Source: Cellulomonas sp. ES6
GTDB lineage: Bacteria > Actinomycetota > Actinomycetes > Actinomycetales > Cellulomonadaceae
Length of the DNA: 64,000 nt
Direction: 5' to 3'
Assembly: GCF_030053835.1 (NCBI RefSeq)
Contig: NZ_CP125655.1
Coordinates: 3,348,001 to 3,412,000 of the forward strand
The notes beneath the pieces were generated by a model that saw only the letters and a list, made by a program, of their open reading frames with translations, did no database searches and was not told the origin of the DNA. Position 1 is the stretch's first letter. Every line of letters starts with the position of its first letter. This document shows, one piece after another, positions 63,076 to 64,000 of this stretch. The position numbers were made by a program, and so were the translations under genes.

Positions 63076-64000
63076 GTGAGCAGCGCGCCCGGAACCCGTC
63101 CCCGCCCGCGACGCCGGGTGCTGGACGACTCGGCGCCGCCGCGGTTCTTCGTCAGCGACCTGGACGGCGCCCCGCGCTGGGTCGGCGGGTTGCTCGCCGG
63201 GCTGCAGGCGGCGCTGCTGTCGCTGCTCGTGGTGGTGCTGCCGTCGGTCGCGGCGTACGTGGCGACGTCCTCGGCGCCGGCCGCGTCCGGTGTGCCGTGG
63301 ACGCACGCCGTGTCGGTCGCGACCGGGCTGTGGCTGCTCGCCCACGGCGTGCCGATGACGCTGGCGCCGGGCGTGACGCTGGTGCCGCTCGGCCTGACCG
63401 CGCTCGCCCTGTTCGGCTGCTACGCGTCCGCCCGCCGGTCCGGCTACGCCACGCGGTCGGCGCTGGGCGCGGGCGTGGCGGCGTACACGGGCGTCGTGCT
63501 CGTCGCCGGTCTCGCCACCGGCGTGCCCCTGCTGCACATCGGCGCCGGGGTGCTCGGCGCGATCGTGCTCTCCGCCGTCGGGCTGGGGACCGGGCTGCTG
63601 CGCCGGCCGGAGGCGCCGCGGCTGCGCGACGTGCTCGAGCCGGTCCGCACCCGGCTGCCCGAGCCCGTGGCGCACGGCGTCGCGGCCGGGACGACCGCCC
63701 TGGCCACGCTCGTGCTGGGCGCGACGCTGCTCGCCGCGCTCTGGGTGGTGACGGGCCGGACCGCGGTGGCCGAGGTCGTGCGCGGCCTCGACCTCGACCC
63801 CGTCGGCGGGGCCGTCCTCGCGCTGGGGGAGCTCGCCTACGTGCCGACGCTGGTGCTCTGGGCCCTGTCCTGGCTGGTCGGGCCGGGGTTCGCCGTCGGG
63901 ACCGGGACGAGCTTCGGGATCGCCGAGGTGGACGCCGGTGCCCTGCCCGCCGTGCCGCTGCTCGGTGCCCTGCCCGCCCCCGACGTGACGGGCGGTGTGC
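63076..64000 (+). CDS. DUF6350 / PerM-like membrane protein, 3' end outside the window
   Basis: An open frame from the GTG at 63076 to the right edge, at least 308 residues. It is a multi-pass membrane protein: an Arg-rich start (PRPRRRVLDDSAPPRFFVSD), then helices beginning WVGGLLAGLQAALLSLLVVV, and LLAHGVPMTLAPGVTLVPLG and TGTSFGIAEVDAGALPAVPL, words characteristic of the DUF6350 family. In mycobacteria the gene after sucCD and before purN encodes PerM, which has been linked to cell division; the position here matches. Function here is inferred from that synteny. Confidence 0.85.
   Translation, partial: MSSAPGTRPRPRRRVLDDSAPPRFFVSDLDGAPRWVGGLLAGLQAALLSLLVVVLPSVAAYVATSSAPAASGVPWTHAVSVATGLWLLAHGVPMTLAPGVTLVPLGLTALALFGCYASARRSGYATRSALGAGVAAYTGVVLVAGLATGVPLLHIGAGVLGAIVLSAVGLGTGLLRRPEAPRLRDVLEPVRTRLPEPVAHGVAAGTTALATLVLGATLLAALWVVTGRTAVAEVVRGLDLDPVGGAVLALGELAYVPTLVLWALSWLVGPGFAVGTGTSFGIAEVDAGALPAVPLLGALPAPDVTGGV

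Overview
The window is a GC-rich actinobacterial chromosome segment, most likely from the order Micrococcales and close to Cellulomonas. The reasons are very high GC with G/C at third codon positions, frequent GTG starts, a WhiB/WhiD regulator, a BldM-like regulator, CIRCE-controlled groES, F420-dependent and ESX-associated protein families, and a bifid-type phosphoketolase. It is a housekeeping region with a few accessory patches. I see no tRNA, rRNA, CRISPR array, insertion sequence or prophage. 57 genes are complete; the first gene is cut by the left edge and the last by the right edge.

Layout. 1-4.2 kb: secreted-type hypothetical, coaA (pantothenate kinase), glmS, a MazG-like pyrophosphohydrolase and acpS. 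4.2-6.1 kb: a repeat-rich patch (palindromes, a 92-bp duplication, a 29-bp tandem array) around a DUF559/Vsr-like nuclease gene. 6.1-17.3 kb: an F420-type oxidoreductase, then the conserved block nnr, a P-loop kinase, alr, tsaE, tsaB, rimI, tsaD, groES, interrupted by a nitroreductase and by a ybdK-methyltransferase pair. 17.5-26.3 kb: whiB/whiD, a MerR regulator, a bldM-like gene, guaB, an HTH-MurA fusion, a 3'-5' exonuclease, a PfpI protein and guaB3. 26.5-31.7 kb: fruR-fruK-ptsI and an aldehyde dehydrogenase. 31.8-39.7 kb: a TPR diguanylate cyclase, ackA, pta and phosphoketolase. 39.9-46 kb: SURF1, an asymmetric ABC exporter pair, DUF3817 and an acyltransferase. 46.2-57.6 kb: a MerR regulator, guaA, a two-helix membrane protein, a PspC/LiaF-like envelope-stress locus with its kinase and response regulator, small membrane proteins, pcrA and an AIM24 protein. 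57.6-60.7 kb: a four-gene ESX-associated cassette (YbaB-like, EspC-like, WXG-like membrane protein, small membrane protein) and an HTH/Clp_R pair. 60.8-64 kb: sucCD and a DUF6350 (PerM-like) gene.

How the genes work together. GMP synthesis is represented by guaB, guaA and the guaB-like guaB3. The t6A tRNA modification proteins TsaB, TsaD and TsaE lie together, with RimI. Sugar flow is represented by fruK/ptsI and by the phosphoketolase-Pta-AckA route from sugar phosphate to acetyl phosphate, acetyl-CoA, acetate and ATP. Cell-wall precursor supply is represented by glmS, alr and the MurA-like fusion. Envelope stress is represented by the PspC locus.

Regulatory reading. Many genes have a -10-like hexamer (TANNNT or close) 6-7 bases before the start codon and no ribosome binding site there, which points to widespread leaderless transcription. 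Two distant promoters, of the HTH-MurA gene and of sucC, share an 18-bp operator-like palindrome TATCTC-N6-GAGATA. Two further GTCAAC inverted repeats sit before the HTH/Clp_R pair. The least explained elements are the palindrome family beside the nuclease gene and the ESX-associated cassette without secretion machinery in view.
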